From assembly GCA_903904495.1 (NCBI GenBank), contig CAIVCU010000353.1, positions 1-16,785 of the forward strand: 16,785 bases of DNA, read 5' to 3'. The stretch comes from an uncultured Chlorobiaceae bacterium. GTDB taxonomy: Bacteria > Bacteroidota > Chlorobiia > Chlorobiales > Chlorobiaceae. This document shows positions 1-6,275 of the stretch, in pieces. The translations under genes and the position numbers were made by a program. The notes under the pieces were generated by a model. The model was not told the origin of the DNA and searched no databases. It saw only the letters and a program-made list of their open reading frames with translations. Position 1 is the stretch's first letter; every line of letters begins with the position of its first letter.

Positions 1-376
1 CGGGCATCTTGTCCATGTTTTTCATGAGGGTCGACCAGAGCTTGACCATGCTTTTCTCGGCATCCTCGCCAACTTTATAGCGGACAGTCACCAGGGCAAC
101 ATCAGGCATGGAGGTGGAATAGACATAATCCACTCCCGGAATTTCGGTCAATGTTCTCTCAATCGGTTTTGCAACTCGTGCTTCAATCTCGGCAGGTGCA
201 GCACCAGGAAAAGGGATAAAAAGATCAACCATGGGTACGACAATCTGGGGCTCTTCCTCTCTCGGCGTCATAAATGTCGCCATAATTCCCACAAGGAGAG
301 CGGCCACCATCAAGAGCGGCGTAATCTTCGAATTGATAAACTGTTTTGCAAGTTTACCGGCAATACCTTCATTCAT
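1..376 (-). CDS. RND efflux permease (AcrB/HAE1-like), N-terminal part only
   Basis: This is the first 125 codons of an inner-membrane RND pump, which exports substrates in exchange for protons together with a periplasmic adaptor and a TolC channel. The gene continues past the left edge; family members are usually about 1,000 residues or more. The start reads MNEGIAGKLAKQFINSK, followed by a first membrane helix (about residues 17-37), the motif MTPREEEPQI, and a porter-domain start containing PGAAPAEIEARVAKPIE and LTEIPGVDYVYS, all typical of the family. The ATG overlaps the TGA of the upstream adaptor gene by four bases (ATGA), so translation is probably coupled. It is the last visible gene of a minus-strand efflux set that also holds an outer membrane channel and two CsoR-like repressors. 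The substrate cannot be read from this fragment. Confidence 0.93.
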   Translation of the reverse strand, partial: MNEGIAGKLAKQFINSKITPLLMVAALLVGIMATFMTPREEEPQIVVPMVDLFIPFPGAAPAEIEARVAKPIERTLTEIPGVDYVYSTSMPDVALVTVRYKVGEDAEKSMVKLWSTLMKNMDKMP

Positions 377-795
377 TTGCTCTGAACCTCCTCAGTCACA
401 CGCGGACTCTTTTTTACGGTTACGTCTTCATTAAGTGCGGGATTATAGGTTCCCACCACAAACTCTCCTTTATCCAACCCCCCGAGAACAACAAGATCAC
501 TGTTGATGAATCGGCCTGTCCTGATCCATCGCATCGACAAGCGGTCATCAGCTCCGACAACAAGAATGCCGGTTAGCTCGCCGTGACGCACGATGGCTGT
601 CTTCGGCACAAGCAAAACCTCAGCTTCCCCTTCTGCACCGCTTGCAGTGCGAACCGGCACAATGTTTTCGACCGTTACAGCAGGTTCGGCCTTCCCGCTC
701 TTTACCGGCTGCACCTCACTGTTTCCGCAGCCCGCAAGAAACAGTAACCCGGCTGCAGGCAAAAGCAGTAATTTCTTTTTGATAGGTATACCCAT
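373..795 (-). CDS. Severely shortened RND efflux adaptor lipoprotein (membrane fusion protein)
   Basis: The 140-residue protein begins with a lipoprotein signal (basic MGIPIKKK, hydrophobic stretch, lipobox LAGC with Cys23). It then has about 30 residues resembling the first strand of RND adaptors (PAVTVENIVPVRTASGAEG). From about residue 57 it goes directly into the C-terminal membrane-proximal module: EVLLVPKTAIVRHGELTGIL, RWIRTGR, VVLGGLDKGEFVV. Normal adaptors have about 350-400 residues. The lipoyl (barrel-sandwich), alpha-hairpin and beta-barrel regions between these two parts are absent. Only 31 bases separate it from the preceding TolC gene, and its stop overlaps the permease start, so no hidden frame supplies the missing part. 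It could be an in-frame deletion that leaves a pseudogene-like product, or a minimal adaptor. GAAGAG lies about 13 bases before the ATG as a possible ribosome site. The family is clear; function is doubtful. Confidence 0.85.
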   Translation of the reverse strand: MGIPIKKKLLLLPAAGLLFLAGCGNSEVQPVKSGKAEPAVTVENIVPVRTASGAEGEAEVLLVPKTAIVRHGELTGILVVGADDRLSMRWIRTGRFINSDLVVLGGLDKGEFVVGTYNPALNEDVTVKKSPRVTEEVQSK

Positions 796-826
796 GGACT
801 TATTTCTCTTCAGTTATCAAATCTCC

Positions 827-2152
827 TCAGTTTCCCTTGTAATAGGCAAGCTCACTTTTTGCCACGCAGTAATCATACTTTGCCTGATTCAACCTCATTT
901 TCGCATAAGTATAGGCTTGCTCTCTCATCAAAAGCTCAAAGGTCATTGCCATGCCGGTTTTGTACTGCGACCCGATATAATCAAGGCTGACTTTACTCTC
1001 TTCAATTGACTTCTGGGCAACGACGATTCGGGCTTTAGCCGTTCTCATTGACCGTATTGATTTATCAACTTCTGCAATGCTGTTACTTCGGGCGTTTTCA
1101 TAGTTGTACATCGACTCGCGCTCTTGGGCTTTAGCCTCCTGGATACGACCGGATGAAGCCATGCCATCGAAAATATTCCACTGCACATTCATACCAAGTC
1201 CCCAGCTTGAACCTCCACCGAAAATATTGTCGCTGTGCAGGTTGGTCTGGAGAAATGCGTTAACACGGGGCATCCTTGAAGCACGGGCCATATCTGCCTG
1301 ATAACCGGCAATCTGCCGGCTGGTTTCGAGAGCCTTGAGATCAGCTCTATTTTCCGGCACGGTTTTACTTTCGCCACCCGGTACAACACCGTCAACCAAA
1401 AGATCTCCGGTTGGAACAATAGCTACATGAGAATCAAGATGCAGCATCACTTTGAGGGCATCGGTGGCATCTTTTATTGCATCATGCAACATAAGCTTTT
1501 GCTCCTGAAGCTCTGAAAGCCTTACCTCTGTTGATAGTTTGTCTGATTTTGTCATCAGGCCCGCACTAAAAGCTTTAGCCGCCTCGTTACTGTGCGCCTG
1601 CATGGTTTTTATAGACTGTTCGACCGCTTCAATATTTTTTCGGGCGAGAATAAGTCCGTAGTAAACTTTGCTGACCTGAAAACCAATCGTCTCCTCCGTC
1701 CTGACAGCCATATGCTCGTCAGCTTTTTTTGCAGTGAGCGCAATTGTTCTTCCTATTGCGGCATCGGCATTGTAAATGGGCTGCATGACCTGAAGGGATG
1801 TATTAAAATCGTTGATAACTGCCGGATGAGTCATCTTTTCTGCATCAAAATCTGAGTTCTGGAGACTTTTCTGCTGCAACTTGAAAACCAGTGCGGCTCC
1901 AGGATCGTTTGTCACCATCAGAGTTTCCGACAAAGTGACTTTCGGCAGAGATGACTGTCGGGTCTGAACCACTCTTGCCTCAGCCTGATCAATCCGGCTT
2001 CGGGCAGCTTTAATGGATGAATTGTTCTGACGGGCCATCGATATGGCATCGGAAAGAGAAAGTTTCACTGTGGTATCATCTGCTTTTGCCTGAAGCGGCA
2101 ACGTCAGAGCGCCGGCCATACAAAAACTGATCAATGCTTTATAGACCTTCAT
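827..2152 (-). CDS. TolC-family outer membrane efflux protein
   Basis: A 441-residue outer membrane channel of the TolC/OEP type, which forms the exit duct of tripartite efflux systems. A signal peptide is visible (MKVYKALISF then a hydrophobic run), with likely cleavage after QAKA at residue 24. The mature protein starts with the typical LSLSDAISMARQNNSSIKAARSRI helix. It has the two-fold pattern of long amphipathic, Ala/Gln/Glu-rich helices alternating with strand-forming stretches (for example VNAFLQTNLHSD and GLGMNVQWNIFDG). The C-terminal part includes YKTGMAMTFELLMREQAY, a common family feature. Length is normal. It starts 6 bases after a CsoR-like repressor gene and is followed by the adaptor and permease genes, so it is probably co-transcribed and controlled by that repressor. 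The substrate is unknown. Confidence 0.93.
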   Translation of the reverse strand: MKVYKALISFCMAGALTLPLQAKADDTTVKLSLSDAISMARQNNSSIKAARSRIDQAEARVVQTRQSSLPKVTLSETLMVTNDPGAALVFKLQQKSLQNSDFDAEKMTHPAVINDFNTSLQVMQPIYNADAAIGRTIALTAKKADEHMAVRTEETIGFQVSKVYYGLILARKNIEAVEQSIKTMQAHSNEAAKAFSAGLMTKSDKLSTEVRLSELQEQKLMLHDAIKDATDALKVMLHLDSHVAIVPTGDLLVDGVVPGGESKTVPENRADLKALETSRQIAGYQADMARASRMPRVNAFLQTNLHSDNIFGGGSSWGLGMNVQWNIFDGMASSGRIQEAKAQERESMYNYENARSNSIAEVDKSIRSMRTAKARIVVAQKSIEESKVSLDYIGSQYKTGMAMTFELLMREQAYTYAKMRLNQAKYDYCVAKSELAYYKGN

Positions 2153-2158
2153 AGCTTG

Positions 2159-2389
2159 TTACTGTTTTGAAATGAGTTTTAAAATCTTCTCTACACTTTT
2201 CGAGTCGTCATGATTCACGCACTCTTTGAGGTTTCGCTGAAGTACAAGCGAAAAGGTGTTATCAAGAGCCGCTTTTGCCGCCTGGAACTGTGTAATTATC
2301 TGGGAACACTCCTCTTCCCTTTCGATCATCCTTACCAATCCTTCAACCTGACCTCCCACCCTTTTCAGCCTTAGAATCACATCTTTCAT
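2159..2389 (-). CDS. CsoR/FrmR-family repressor, copy 1 (Cys-Asn-Cys, CstR-like)
   Basis: A 76-residue all-helical DNA-binding repressor of the DUF156 (CsoR/FrmR/RcnR/CstR) family, probably sensing a metal or reactive sulfur ligand. Family signatures are RLKRVGGQVEGLVRMIE, then EEEC with Cys28, and LQRNLKEC with Asn53 and Cys57. Copper-sensing CsoR has Cys-His-Cys with the same 29-residue Cys-Cys spacing; here the His position is Asn. That arrangement fits thiol-persulfide sensors of the CstR type better than copper binding, but this is inference. A longer reading frame starts at 2443, inside the perfect operator palindrome, so I chose the ATG at 2389, which has GGGGA just before it; an ATG at 2410 is also possible. 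It is 69/76 identical to copy 2 at 2576-2806. It lies directly upstream of the TolC gene. Confidence 0.9.
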   Translation of the reverse strand: MKDVILRLKRVGGQVEGLVRMIEREEECSQIITQFQAAKAALDNTFSLVLQRNLKECVNHDDSKSVEKILKLISKQ

Positions 2390-2435
2390 AGAATCCCCGG
2401 TTATAACCATGATCGTATTATTGTAATCGCACAAA

Positions 2436-2458
2436 ATACCCATACCCCGTATGGGTAT
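2436..2458. promoter_or_regulatory. Perfect palindromic operator upstream of repressor copy 1
   Basis: ATACCCATAC (2436-2445), a CCC spacer, and GTATGGGTAT (2449-2458) form a perfect 10-base inverted repeat. It ends 46 bases upstream of the chosen repressor start. GC-centred, AT-flanked inverted repeats of this kind are known operators of CsoR-family repressors, so autoregulation of the repressor and efflux genes is likely. A diverged copy sits at the same relative place before the second repressor gene. Binding is inferred. Confidence 0.7.
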
Positions 2459-2467
2459 AATAATATT

Positions 2468-2507
2468 AAAAAAAAACAGACCGGCAAACAGTTTTATTTC
2501 TGTCTGT
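2468..2507 (-). terminator. Probable rho-independent terminator after repressor copy 2
   Basis: On the minus strand ACAGAC (2507-2502) can pair with GTCTGT (2481-2476). A run of nine Ts follows (2476-2468). The loop is about 20 bases and may contain a small inner stem. It lies between the second repressor gene and the operator of the first, so copy 2 may end its transcript here and copy 1 start a new one. The stem is short. Confidence 0.45.
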
Positions 2508-2575
2508 CGTATTTACAACCGTTACGAGAAGCTGAAAGTGATTTTTCTCCCCTCAAGACGGCCATTGTAACTGTT

Positions 2576-2806
2576 TTAGTGTTTGGTAATAAGTTTTAAA
2601 ATCTTTTCTACGCTTTTCGAGTCGTCATGACTCATGCACTCCTTGAGATTTCGCTGGAGTACAAGCGAAAAGGTATTATCAAGTGCTGCCTTTGCCGCTT
2701 GAAACTGCGTAATAATCTGGGCACACTCCTCTTCCCTTTCAATCATCCTGATCAATCCCTCAACCTGCCCCCCAACTCTTTTAAGCCGAAGAATGACGTC
2801 ATTCAT
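2576..2806 (-). CDS. CsoR/FrmR-family repressor, copy 2 (Cys-Asn-Cys, CstR-like)
   Basis: A tandem paralogue of the repressor at 2159-2389, also 76 residues. It differs at seven positions (2, 19, 29, 58, 59, 74 and 76) and keeps Cys28, Asn53 and Cys57, the RLKRVGGQVEG helix and the C-terminal helix. The upstream DNA is also copied: a diverged operator at 2851-2872 and a CTGTTTG plus T-rich stretch at nearly the same distance from both starts. The duplication therefore covered promoter and gene. I chose the ATG at 2806 because it matches copy 1; ATGs at 2827 and 2830 are alternatives. The longer frame back to 2932 has no homologous start and crosses the operator. The terminator-like hairpin downstream suggests it may be transcribed separately. 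It may respond to the same signal with different DNA affinity, or form mixed tetramers with copy 1. Confidence 0.88.
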   Translation of the reverse strand: MNDVILRLKRVGGQVEGLIRMIEREEECAQIITQFQAAKAALDNTFSLVLQRNLKECMSHDDSKSVEKILKLITKH

Positions 2807-2850
2807 AGAACTTCTGGTTGTAACCATCATCGTGGTATTAAGTGAGCGAT

Positions 2851-2872
2851 CCCCATACCGGGTATAGGTATA
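2851..2872. promoter_or_regulatory. Diverged copy of the repressor operator upstream of copy 2
   Basis: CATACCGGGTATAGGTATA (2854-2872) matches 16 of 19 positions of the operator before copy 1. It keeps a smaller core inverted repeat, ATACC-G-GGTAT (2855-2865). It ends about 45 bases upstream of the repressor start, the same spacing as in copy 1. The imperfect symmetry suggests weaker or shifted binding. Inferred from position and similarity. Confidence 0.55.
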
Positions 2873-2947
2873 AAAATAGTAAAAAAAATGATCAACAAAC
2901 AGCTTAAATCTGTCAGGAACACCGCCTGTCATAACAGAGACGGAAAG

Positions 2948-3580
2948 TTATTTCGTTCCGCTCGCAACAGCCACTTCTGCCTTGGAACAGCAAATATCAG
3001 ACTTCACCTGACAGAGCATGCTTTCTGTCGCCTGCTGCATGATCTGCGACATGATTGTGTCGCTCATGAACTTGAGAATACCTTCAGGCATGAGGTTCAA
3101 GGGAAAGGAGAGATCGAAATCAAGAGAGATATCAGTGTCAAAAAAAACTGACGTCCTATCATCTTTTTGATGAAGAAGACATATCTCGGAACTGGCTTTT
3201 CCGATAAAGGTATTGGGAGCTTCAGATTCAAATTCAGGATATTCATGAACAGGACTCCACCTGATCCGCTTTGCTTTACTATGGAAGGGAACTCCTTTTT
3301 TTAACTTTGCAGCAAAGGTCTGTCCATAGATATCATCAGGATCATCAAGAGAAAAACTCTCTTCCTGTTGACGGACAAAAAAGACTGCAGTTATAGGATG
3401 GTTTCGAGGATCAGCTACCTGAAAAACCCACTGAAAAACGTCCAACTCCATAAAATACCTGACATTAGTGCAATAAGGATTACACTTGATCAGTTTTTCA
3501 TGATTAGAAAAATATATAGTTGACTCATGCATGCAGGAGTCAAGAATGATATGCGCATTGCTTTTACCAACAACTTCCAT
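2948..3580 (-). CDS. DUF1997-like protein, possibly photosynthesis-associated
   Basis: A 210-residue soluble protein with no signal peptide or membrane segment. The C-terminal half holds a pattern I associate with DUF1997: a beta stretch (VFFDTDISLDFDLSFPLNLM), PEGILKFMSDTIMSQIMQQA, and a final helix. DUF1997 proteins occur mainly in cyanobacteria, plants and green sulfur bacteria, and the fold is thought to resemble lipid- or pigment-binding SRPBCC proteins. No enzymatic motif is visible. The C-terminus contains several Cys residues (LCQVKSDICCS). It is upstream of the repressor pair on the same strand, and a flavodoxin/PCP_red fusion precedes it, separated by 150 bases. The family assignment is from memory of motif shape and is moderately secure; the role is unknown. 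Confidence 0.6.
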   Translation of the reverse strand: MEVVGKSNAHIILDSCMHESTIYFSNHEKLIKCNPYCTNVRYFMELDVFQWVFQVADPRNHPITAVFFVRQQEESFSLDDPDDIYGQTFAAKLKKGVPFHSKAKRIRWSPVHEYPEFESEAPNTFIGKASSEICLLHQKDDRTSVFFDTDISLDFDLSFPLNLMPEGILKFMSDTIMSQIMQQATESMLCQVKSDICCSKAEVAVASGTK

Positions 3581-3730
3581 GATGTAATAAAATAATTAAG
3601 GACCACTTTTGAGCTGTGGATTTTTTAACATTTGCAATGGATTGAGAGTTCCTGATGGAAACCTTGAAGCGGTTAACAACTGAAAAGTTGACAATTTCAT
3701 CTATCCGTTCAACTTCAAACCCATCCGGAA

Positions 3731-4378
3731 TCAACCACCAAATTCGCCTTTGGCTTCTTCAAGCATCTCACAGGTAATTTCCTTATATCCCATCTCAGAA
3801 GCATACTCTTCAGCCCCTGTTTTAATTTTACTCTGAAGAAAGGAAGGGACACTTTCAAGCCATTCCTGGGCTTCAACGGTCCACTTAACTGAACCAGTTC
3901 GTGATTTCAACGTTTTATTGTACTCATGAAGAACATCCAGAACAAACGAATCGATAAAAGTATTTTCACTGAGCACATTGGACGGGAAAATTTTTTCGAC
4001 AAGTATTTTGTTACGTACCAAATGTATTTTTAACTGAGGGAGATACAGTACCGCTGCCATAGCTTCAGGGCTCCCGCATGTCAGAAACATTGCTATTTTT
4101 TTCCTCTTCAGATTTTTTTTCAGATTGCCATAATTCAAGGCCCCCAAGAGCTGCGAGGAAACAAGAAAATAGTAGACCGGTGCACCAAGGATGACAAGAT
4201 CAAAATCCTTTATAAAGCTGTAATCCGCCAGTGCTTTACATTTTACCTTTTCCACATAAGCACCGCTTTCCGCAAGCTGCAGGCCAATGGTATCGATAAT
4301 AGCTTCTGTAGAACCGCTTTTAGTTCTGCTATCATATAAAATAACAGCTTTCATTTTATTTTCTTGAGAGGAACTCAT
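3731..4378 (-). CDS. Flavodoxin-like protein with C-terminal PCP_red domain
   Basis: A 215-residue two-domain protein. Residues about 9-155 look like a flavodoxin fold: MKAVILYDSRTKSGSTEAI as the FMN phosphate loop, then FDLVILGAPVYYF and KKIAMFLTCGSPEA. Residues about 163-212 match the PCP_red module at the C-terminus of BchB/ChlB, a subunit of light-independent protochlorophyllide reductase: WTVEAQEWLESVPSFLQSK, then GAEEYASEMGYKEIT and LEEAK. In BchB this small helical domain contributes to subunit and substrate contacts. The fusion suggests electron transfer in (bacterio)chlorophyll chemistry, or docking to that enzyme family, but this is inference. The ATG at 4354 (MKAVILY), directly at the fold, is an equally plausible start; neither start has a strong ribosome site. 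It faces away from csmB across a long AT-rich gap. Confidence 0.82.
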   Translation of the reverse strand: MSSSQENKMKAVILYDSRTKSGSTEAIIDTIGLQLAESGAYVEKVKCKALADYSFIKDFDLVILGAPVYYFLVSSQLLGALNYGNLKKNLKRKKIAMFLTCGSPEAMAAVLYLPQLKIHLVRNKILVEKIFPSNVLSENTFIDSFVLDVLHEYNKTLKSRTGSVKWTVEAQEWLESVPSFLQSKIKTGAEEYASEMGYKEITCEMLEEAKGEFGG

Positions 4379-4692
4379 TATATAGCTATTTTATAATAAC
4401 TTAGAGCAAATATAATCCTTTGAAATCAACAAAATCTTTACAAAAACTTTATAACTCTCTTAATAATCCTGTTTTTGAACCCCCTATCCTTTATAAGACA
4501 CGCTCTGAGAAATTGTACAAAGTTAAGAAATAGATAGAATAGTTTTTTGAAGTGTGAAAATATTTGTTTCTTAAAAAAGGCAGCATTATGAATGCCTGGT
4601 AGCATAGTAAAGTCGAGAACATGTCCGACAAAAACGTGCTAAACGACATAAACGCTCGCTCGTGGTGCTCTCAGAAAAAATTTTCAAACATA

Positions 4693-4892
4693 TTACTCCA
4701 AGCCCATACCGTATTTATGTGACAATGCTCTTCCGTTTATGGTGCCTAAAAGATTATCCTGAGCATCTATACATGTGAAGAGGATAGCCTCTTCATCATA
4801 TTTTTCTATTTGCTCTGGAGTGTAAAATGTTTTAACTTGATTAAAAATCGGTAATAATTACCGGAATTAATTTTTACATAAATATCTTCCAT
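4693..4892 (-). pseudogene. Probable frameshifted small gene of about 66 codons, unknown function
   Basis: On the minus strand an ATG at 4892 opens MEDIYVKINSGNYYRFLIK, and that frame soon stops. A second frame, open from 4857 but without ATG, continues with KTFYTPEQIEKYDEEAILF, then TCIDAQDNLLGTINGRAL and SHKYGMGLE, and stops at 4693. Its composition (charged, with regular hydrophobic spacing) looks like real protein. Joining the frames near the run of As around 4825-4832 would give one protein of about 66 residues. This suggests a one-base slip in a formerly intact gene, or a sequencing error. I do not recognise the family. The 5' end lies 20 bases from the csmB start on the other strand. 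Confidence 0.35.
4849..4863. repeat. 15-base palindrome upstream of csmB
   Basis: CGGTAAT-A-ATTACCG is a perfect 7-base inverted repeat with a single central base, ending 49 bases before the csmB start codon. Its place in the promoter region would suit an operator. It also lies inside the probable broken gene on the other strand, where it could be chance coding sequence. No binding protein can be named. Confidence 0.4.
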
Positions 4893-4912
4893 AAACTCTA
4901 AACAAAAAAGCC

Positions 4913-5134
4913 ATGTCAAACGGAACAAATGATGTATCAGGCGCCATCAGCAATCTTATTGATACCGTAGGCAAACTTGCACAGCAGCAGGTTGAATTGC
5001 TGAACAGCGGAATCAAAACAGCTACATCACTGATCGAGCCACTTGGAAAAACAGCTACAGATCTTGCAGGTAACATTTTAAACGCTTTTACCCAGGTTTT
5101 GCAGTCTGTCTCTTCAGCTATTACTAAAAAGTAA
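4913..5134 (+). CDS. csmB: Chlorosome envelope protein, CsmB type
   Basis: A 73-residue protein starting MSNGTNDVSGAISNLIDTVG and continuing with amphipathic, Gln/Ser/Thr-rich helices (KLAQQQVELLNSG, TATSLIEPLGKTATDLAGN, VLQSVSSAITKK). This matches CsmB, an abundant small protein of the chlorosome envelope, the lipid monolayer enclosing the bacteriochlorophyll aggregates of green sulfur bacteria. Length fits the family (about 75 residues), and there is no signal peptide, as expected. The related CsmF is the main alternative name. No strong Shine-Dalgarno sequence is visible; the start is preceded by an A-rich stretch ending in AAAAAAG. A strong terminator 20 bases downstream indicates a monocistronic, probably highly expressed transcript. 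This is the best taxonomic marker in the window. Confidence 0.87.
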   Translation: MSNGTNDVSGAISNLIDTVGKLAQQQVELLNSGIKTATSLIEPLGKTATDLAGNILNAFTQVLQSVSSAITKK

Positions 5135-5153
5135 GAGCTTCCTGTTTTTTAAA

Positions 5154-5189
5154 AGCACCTTATACAAGAGTATAGGGTGCTTTTTTTTT
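5154..5189 (+). terminator. Strong rho-independent terminator of csmB
   Basis: AGCACCTTATAC (5154-5165), a four-base AAGA loop, and GTATAGGGTGCT (5170-5181) form a 12-base-pair stem with one G-U pair. Nine Ts follow (5181-5189). It is 20 bases after the csmB stop and separates it from the downstream sugar-recycling genes. Confidence 0.9.
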
Positions 5190-5270
5190 GCTTTCCATAA
5201 AGGATTTCTCAATTGAACAGAGGGAAAGCTGGTCTCGATTGAAACGAATCCGACAGAGAAGGTTGCCTGT

Positions 5271-6275
5271 ATGCCCATCCAGAAAAATATCACCGCACTA
5301 TTCAACGCTCATTGCAGCAAAACCCTTTCAATCATAAAAATACAGGGCGATGCATCAAGTCGTCAATATTTCCGGGTAACTGGTACTCAAGGATCTTCGA
5401 TTGCCTGTTACGATCCAATATTTGAAACATCAACACACGACAGCTACCCCTTTCTGCTTCTGCACAAACTTTTTTCCCGTCATGCCATTCCTGTCCCAGT
5501 TCTTATAGCCTTTGACAGTGAAAAAGGGCTTCTGCTTCTTGAAGACTGCGGCGATCTCCTCCTGCAGAACCTGTTCGGTTCCTCAATAGAGCACACTGTT
5601 CCTGACCGGTACCGGGAAATCATTGATATCCTCATACAGCTGCAGTCAATAGATGGGTATAAAAGCCAATTTCCTTTCAGTCTGAGTTTTGATCATGAAA
5701 AACTCATGTTTGAATTTGATTTTTTTATCCGTCATGCTCTCCTCGACTATTTTTCACAAACCTTCGATCGGCAGTTGATCAGTCGATTACGACATGAATT
5801 TGAAGCTATTGCAGATATTCTCGTCAAACCGCAACACTTTGTTCTGAATCACCGGGATTTTCACAGCCGCAATATTCTTATTCAAAATGAAAAACCAGTG
5901 ATTATTGACTTTCAGGATGCCCGCATGGGCCTGCCGCAATATGATGCAGTTTCCCTGATAAGGGACTCCTACGTCAAGCTCAGCCCATCGCTGACCGAAG
6001 AGCTGAAGGAATATCACTACAATGCACTCTGCCAGAACAGGCTGACCACCATGAGTTTGGACGAATATCTTTTTTATTTTGATATCATGGCGTTTCAAAG
6101 AAATATCAAGGCCGTAAGTACTTTCTGTTACCAGACCAATGTTAAAAAAAACAGTACCTTCGAGCACTCTATTGCACCAACTCTAGGCTACCTGCCCGAT
6201 TATATCAACGCAAGAAAAGAGCTGAAAAAAGCCGGGAAAATTCTTCAGACTCTTCTTGACGGCACAACAAAATGA
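5271..6275 (+). CDS. amgK: AmgK-like MurNAc/GlcNAc anomeric kinase (APH fold)
   Basis: A 334-residue cytoplasmic phosphotransferase of the aminoglycoside-phosphotransferase (APH) fold. Motifs in order: GDASSRQYFRV (26-36, nucleotide loop), LLLLEDCGD (87-95), the catalytic HRDFHSRN (194-201, Asp196 and Asn201), and the metal-binding DFQDAR (213-218) followed by YDAVSLIRDSY. The GDAS-R-YFR, DFQDA and SLIRD motifs are those of AmgK, which phosphorylates MurNAc (and GlcNAc) at C1. Other APH enzymes do not usually carry this combination. GAAGG lies 8 bases before the ATG. The stop overlaps the next start by four bases (ATGA), coupling it to the MurU-like gene, the known partner of AmgK in Pseudomonas cell-wall recycling. 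The substrate is inferred from motifs plus context; another sugar is possible. Confidence 0.8.
   Translation: MPIQKNITALFNAHCSKTLSIIKIQGDASSRQYFRVTGTQGSSIACYDPIFETSTHDSYPFLLLHKLFSRHAIPVPVLIAFDSEKGLLLLEDCGDLLLQNLFGSSIEHTVPDRYREIIDILIQLQSIDGYKSQFPFSLSFDHEKLMFEFDFFIRHALLDYFSQTFDRQLISRLRHEFEAIADILVKPQHFVLNHRDFHSRNILIQNEKPVIIDFQDARMGLPQYDAVSLIRDSYVKLSPSLTEELKEYHYNALCQNRLTTMSLDEYLFYFDIMAFQRNIKAVSTFCYQTNVKKNSTFEHSIAPTLGYLPDYINARKELKKAGKILQTLLDGTTK

Larger units (their letters stand above)
4379..4912. other. AT-rich intergenic region between the flavodoxin fusion and csmB
   Basis: This 534-base gap must hold the promoters of the two divergent genes. The part from 4379 to about 4600 is very AT-rich with no gene seen. 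A less AT-rich patch (about 4606-4675) carries a 34-codon plus-strand frame starting MSDKNVLNDINARSW and, on the minus strand, an open frame of about 60 codons; I recognise neither. The right part (4693-4892) holds a probable broken small gene and a 15-base palindrome, described separately. Confidence 0.5.

Noticed and set aside
231..576. Plus-strand frames opposite the permease and adaptor genes
   Set aside because: They lie antisense to clear RND genes and show no protein-like pattern.
2441..2443. ATG giving an 18-residue N-terminal extension of repressor copy 1
   Set aside because: It lies inside the operator palindrome, and the extension has no counterpart in the paralogue or the family.
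3677..3690. CAACT-GAAA-AGTTG hairpin downstream of the flavodoxin fusion
   Set aside because: Only 5 base pairs and no T run; too weak to call a terminator.
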